Positions 59,403 through 64,000 of a stretch of DNA of 64,000 bases are shown one piece after another. The notes beneath the pieces were generated by a model. That model was given only the letters and a program-made list of their open reading frames with translations. It made no database searches and had not been told where the DNA came from. The stretch lies in the NCBI GenBank assembly GCA_004794785.1, contig SJOL01008668.1, positions 1,186,037-1,250,036 on the forward strand, in the 5' to 3' direction. A program made the translations under genes and the position numbers. This DNA comes from Opisthorchis felineus. Lineage: Eukaryota; Platyhelminthes; Trematoda; Opisthorchiida; Opisthorchiidae. Numbering within the stretch: position 1 is the stretch's first letter; every line of letters starts with the position of its first letter.

Positions 59403-59935
59403 AGCTACGCAGCAGCTTACCTGTCAAGGGTCGAGTTTACAATGCTACGGTGCGCTGAGGACGTCAGAACATTTCAGTGTCTGACAATCGGCGTCTTCGG
59501 ACTGTTGACTGAGTCTGGTGAGAACACCGAAGCAGTGATGCTGAAGTACGTCAAATGGGCTTCAGAAGAAATAACTCACACGTGACAAACTGACCACACT
59601 CCATAGGTTGTGCTGGCTTGGTCACGTACCCCATATGCCGGTAGACTGACTTCCTCGAACAGCCAATTTCGTACAACCACGTGAAGGGTGGAAACGGGTC
59701 AGGGGAGATTAAGCAGTGACGTGGCAGCGAATTATGAAAGTCATTACGAGCAAACTCAGCTGCGCTGGTCATTGCAGTGTCCCTGGATGAGGACTCCGCG
59801 GCGGTACACATCAATGGTTAAAGACATTGACAGACATGGCCTAGTCACGCGCATGCAGCGAAGCTGTTACCTTCAGTGCATAGCTGCCCCTCTCGATCTC
59901 CCCTAGGAATAGTCCACTGAAACCCTTGTATTCAA
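59403..59935 (+). mobile_element. RTE-type retrotransposon 3' fragment, degenerate
   Basis: This is collinear with 8340-8905: 'GGTCGAGTTTACAATGCTACG', then a deletion of some 60 bases to 'GAGGACGTCAGAACATTTCAG', 'CACTCCATAGGTTGTGCTGG', 'CACGTACCCCATATGCCGG', 'GTCCCTGGATGAGGAC' and the shared 3' end 'GTCCACTGAAACCCTTGTAT'. Frameshifts and a premature stop (TGA near 59583) make it non-coding. Confidence 0.78.
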
Positions 59936-61338
59936 CCATACATACTGGCTACCTTTTGCAATCTTCGTTGTTGCTTCGTCTGCATCTTGTCCCAGAGTTA
60001 CACATTACAGCATCCCGTATATCAAGTGAGAGATAGGCTGTTTCGGTGCCGATCCTGCAGAAATGCGACCACTCTCTAAAACGACCGGAATTACCAAGTT
60101 TTGTGGTAGCCACTGGGGATTAAGAATGCGCAATCAACTTGTTCGTCCTTCAAGCATATAAATGCACGAGTGATCCCAATTATTTTTGGCAAATGTGAGC
60201 AAAGGGGATCAAACATTCATGATTCGTGTCACAAAACAGCGATCTGATTAGGTGGAGTCGGGTTTGGGTTTTTGTCTAACAGTGTATCCGAAGTAAGGTA
60301 GGCGACCCTGGCTCAAAAGCAGCGCTCACTCACATAAACAAAAGGCCTCAGGAGCATTGTGAAAATGAACTGATTCAGGCTGATTCGATAGAACTTTACA
60401 GTAAAACAGCTAGGGAGGCTTGTGAGATCTACATAGCTAAATTTGTTTGTGAATGGGTCAATGGATCAAAAAGATTGAGGTCATAAGCAAGGAAATTCAA
60501 CTTTTGAAAGGAAACCAGGCAACGTTCCAAAACTTCCAATCACTGTTTAGAGGATTTAATGTTCACATGGGTTGGTGTTCCGCATGAAAACCACTAACCC
60601 AATCCTCATAAGGATAGATGGGTGTGACTCAGTAAGGCAGAGATGCCGGTTTTACAATTTGAGCAAAAACCGATTATAGCACACAACAACGACCTCAGAT
60701 GCTGAGGAAGTTATTTGTAAACAACCTTGTGCGGCTGACTAACAACGGTTTCATGATGAGACCAACGACTTCAACACTTAAGGCAACAGCGGCTTTGTTT
60801 ACAGGCCCTAACACTGTCTGCTTACCGGAAGGGACTTCCCAAAATAGGTACGGATATTCTACCCAAAAACTGAGAACAGACTGAATCAGAATGCGAAATT
60901 AGGGAGCCACGGGATTAGTAAAAAGCGTGGTTTCAAACCTCATACAGCTTGAAACAACAGAATATCCAAACCCAGATTCAAATCTGATTGAGTCCAACCA
61001 GATCGAAATGGACCGAATCGGTCGCAAATCCGATATCTCAGTGACAGTCACACTGCGGTAAAGAAAGGAGTAAATCGTGTCGAAAAAAGATAAAGTGGTG
61101 GCAGCTCACGAATGAACAGTTAACAGGTGTCTATGAGTGGAGTGACTTCCCATGCTAATGATTGCATCACACTTCACGTGCGTCAGGAAACTAAAATCAA
61201 GCGGATGAAGGGGAACGCAGTGAAAGAGTGAGAGGGCTTTGTTCTGGTGCACACGCATTTCACTTCAAATAATCACCCAACCCATGCCCGAACTGAAGCG
61301 GTGCGAACCAACCTATGCTGGGTTACATCACAGCATAA
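59936..61338. other. Stretch without a recognised element
   Basis: There are no long frames, named repeats or RNA genes that I can support. Confidence 0.4.
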
Positions 61339-61899
61339 TTGGTGTTGACTGAGCACGAAACAGACGAAGTCAACAGTTCCAAACTTACGCATCCCAGACA
61401 GGAAATCACAGCGATAGTGTTGAGGAAAATTGGGAGAGAAGGTCGCCCTCTGTACTCCTCCCATGTTCTACCAGTCGGCAGTAAAAAAAATACCGTAGAC
61501 ACCAGTCTGCAGTGCATTTGCATAAATGAATACACAACAAATCTGCAACTTGCAATCTCTAGTATTGCTGGGAATGATCAACGCTACTTCGTCTACAGCC
61601 TATCATCATCATTCCAGCCCATATGGTGCAGCAATGTAACTATTTCAATGATAACAGATGCCGCCTGCAAAACGCATGAATGTTTGAAGAAGGAAAAAGC
61701 CATGAAGGAACCACTTGGTGCGGCGCACGGTTACATGACCAGCAAAACCACTAAACGTACAATATATCTGATGGATAGAGGCTTCAGTTTTTATCATAAA
61801 CAAGCAACCGCCCCGAAGAAAGGAGAGCACCAGACCTCTCTGCGGGGGGAGGAGGTCACATTAAATGGTGGCTGGCGAGGTAACTCTGGCAATCTTTAA
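61339..61899 (+). other. Unidentified 186-codon open frame
   Basis: This is the longest plus-strand frame outside the retroelements. The peptide includes 'ITAIVLRKIGREGRPLYSSH' and 'LGAAHGYMTSKTTKRTIYLM'. It has no recognised domain, signal or splice context, and its composition is mixed. It could be chance, a retrogene or transposon debris. Family A SINE sequence follows 190 bases downstream. Confidence 0.2.
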
Positions 61900-62084
61900 T
61901 CTAAGGGATCAAGCTTGCGAAGTCACTGCGTATCGTTAAAGATAGACTCAGTACCAGGAAGAGCCACAAACAACACCACATCCATTTATTCTGTACTTTT
62001 CGGAACAGCTAAGATTTTGCAAACGAAGTCTATGAAGGTGGCGCAGTCCGAGCAAAAACCTCAAACGTCACCTCTCTACTATCG

Positions 62085-62245
62085 TTCAGCTGTAACATAC
62101 CTGCAGTGCCCAGCTGCCATGCACCCCGAATGAGGCACGGGGGCCCAAGCCTAGACAGGGGAAGTCGAGATGCAGAGGTCGGGTTCGAACCACGGACCTT
62201 CCGGTCAGTAAATTCGCGCTCTAACCACTGATCCATCTCGCTCCC
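62085..62245 (-). repeat. SINE, family A, best-preserved copy
   Basis: The minus strand starts with a tRNA-like head: 'GAGATGGATCAGTGGTTAG' (A box), 'GCGCGAATTTACTGACC' and 'GGTTCGAACC' (B box). It then reads 'GACTTCCCCTGTCTAGGC' and the body. Its minus-strand frame encodes '[18 protein letters not shown]', a peptide familiar from fluke gene predictions that include this SINE. Confidence 0.85.
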
Positions 62246-64000
62246 GCCTCTTTACTATAGGTCACGACAAATCATGGACAGGCAGTACCATTCTTTGCCA
62301 CCTCCCAGTAAAACTCCACAGATCCGATGGTCAGTTGAAATACACGTTGACAGTGTAACTGTGTCATCCACCATCATCTACACACACTCACAAAATCAAG
62401 CGCTGCTTTGTTGGAAATATTTATTGGATCGGGCAAAAATTCAACTGAATCATGTGGATAGGATGTTGAATGCAGGCTTCATCCGGAAAGCAGATGATAA
62501 CAAGTAGGATTTCTGAAATTTGCGCTACCCTTGCTTGTTCGCACACATGCATGACGTCTCGTACACTAATTCTGCTTAACTTGCGTGATACACGAGTGGC
62601 AAAGCAGGGAAACGTACGCCAGAAACGTAATAACTCCAGTGGTTGGACAATGCCAGAAGCCAAAACACCCTTCGAATGGTGTGTAAAGTGAGAAAGGAAA
62701 TAAATTCACGGCAAAACAAATGAGAGAAGCCATATGGTTGCAGCCTCCCTTAGGTGGATTAATTGTTGGAGCACCGGTCAGCTCAAAACGGAGTATTTCA
62801 CTGGATAACCCTACAGCTTAAACAGGATGACAAAGCGAAACCGTACCGATACTCTGTATAGCTTTCACACGACGGGATCATCAAGGACGGGTAATGCACC
62901 TGAGCACAACACCCGAGTACCGGAGACACCAATACGAGACTAACATGATATCCAAGCGTTAGTGCGTGATAGCTTAGAGCAAGAAGGTGACTGAGAGGGT
63001 AACAAACCAAACGAAGGCAGGTGTTGATTGGAACGGTGAGTCGAATAAGACCAAAGTTTGGCTTAATGATAGCTGTTGGATTCAGAGAGCTAACTACTAA
63101 GACAGGGCAGCCTACTGTGAAAATAGCAGTACCGATCGCTCACCATGCATCTCTGGCAGTTCACATCCATTGACAAACGACGCACCCTAGGGAATTTTGA
63201 TAATTGCACACCAGCTGATGAGCAAGTGCAGCCGAACACACACCTACATGATGGTCCCAAAAAGAGTGAAGCCGACAGTGGGCAGTCAAACAGCTGAGTA
63301 TTTTTTTCTCAATTGCGCCTGTTTATTAGGTTTCTATACGTTTCCCGACTTACAGTCATCATCTTGCAGTAGCGTCGGGCTTCCGAGCAGCTACACTGGC
63401 TGGAATTCAGTTCCTTAAGGTTTAATCATGCCAAGAAGGCCTAGGGTAGCAATTCGACGACAAATGGCGAGTTCACGTACTGCCTGAAATCGTATGATGA
63501 ATCGGTCTCGTGATAAAGTCCTACGGTTCACTGCGACATGGGCTTGAAGGCAGTATGGCGTTTCCCCGAATGACTAGCAGTTGCATGTTCATGGATGCAG
63601 CGATGGTGCCTTTCCCCAAGGAAGGATGGATTAAAAAATGTCGATCACAGAAACCGCACATTCCGAGTTCCTAAAGATTGATCATAACAACCGGCGGATC
63701 ATTCGATACCGTCGAGATATAAATAAACACGAGCTCGATGCGGTCTAAGTGCATTTGTTGTGGGTAACAGCACCAAGAATCAGGCATTTGTGCCTTACTC
63801 TGCACCCTCGGGCCAGGCTGCCCCGACTGAGGGTTGGGATTCACTGCACAGATAATGGTAAGCGACTTATTCAGTTATGTGCTGAACATCATTAGAAACA
63901 TTCACCATGTTATCTGGAGGCCATCAACTGCAAACAAGCCCTGGATTGACTTGACAACGTAGCAATCAGCTACCGGTAGAGAGCGTCAATACAAGATTGT
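62246..64000. other. Right edge of the window, nothing recognised
   Basis: Only short frames of up to about 80 codons occur, without splice-bounded exons or known repeats. Confidence 0.45.

Noticed and set aside
62085..62245. tRNA gene on the minus strand
   Set aside because: A and B boxes are present but the cloverleaf does not close, and the same head recurs in other SINE copies.
1..64000. CRISPR arrays, bacterial operons, rRNA, spliced-leader gene
   Set aside because: No regularly spaced repeats, no operon-like gene packing, and no rRNA or spliced-leader sequence that I recognise.

Overview
The window looks like an intron-rich, repeat-rich animal genome, most probably a digenean fluke (Fasciola or Paragonimus type). 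The evidence is short exons with clean GT..AG borders separated by introns of up to about 9 kb, tRNA-derived SINEs whose antisense reading frames match short peptides common in fluke gene predictions, and decayed RTE-type and Gypsy-type retroelements. Species is inferred, not proven. There are no bacterial operons, rRNA, convincing tRNA genes or CRISPR arrays.

The only gene I can identify is on the minus strand. It enters from the right and ends at 2346. By matching splice sites, reading phase and domain order I can follow it from 45226 to 2346: 45036-45226, 37923-38185, 30658-30780, 29058-29175, 21743-21991, probable 12785-12865, probable 5995-6035, 5029-5224 and the terminal exon 2346-2785, with a poly(A) signal at 2314-2319. 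The first five complete a Dbl-homology (DH) domain, the next ones make a PH domain, and the last encodes a helical, then polar, C-terminal tail. This is a RhoGEF, closest in my reading to the Lbc/PDZ-RhoGEF/LARG group. Exon 45697-46000 and a 53-nt microexon at 49964-50016 may belong to its N-terminal part. The gene's 5' end was not found.

The introns carry most of the mobile DNA. An antisense RTE 3' fragment lies at 8331-9050. A Gypsy-type element lies at about 16560-20000, its gag copied on both sides of a 909-base assembly gap. A sense-strand RTE fragment lies at 24640-25290, and an internally deleted RTE copy at 42200-43261. Two SINE families recur: A, with a (AAT)n tail, and B, with a tRNA-Leu/Ser-like head and often head-to-head pairs. 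A third dispersed family, C, also recurs, and one copy is split by a younger SINE insertion.

The right part (46-64 kb) has no recognised host gene. It holds repeats, another RTE fragment (59403-59935), an unidentified cluster of short minus-strand frames at 52443-55250 that read like protein but are broken, and a 186-codon frame at 61339-61899. All family assignments come from reading the sequence; no database search was run.
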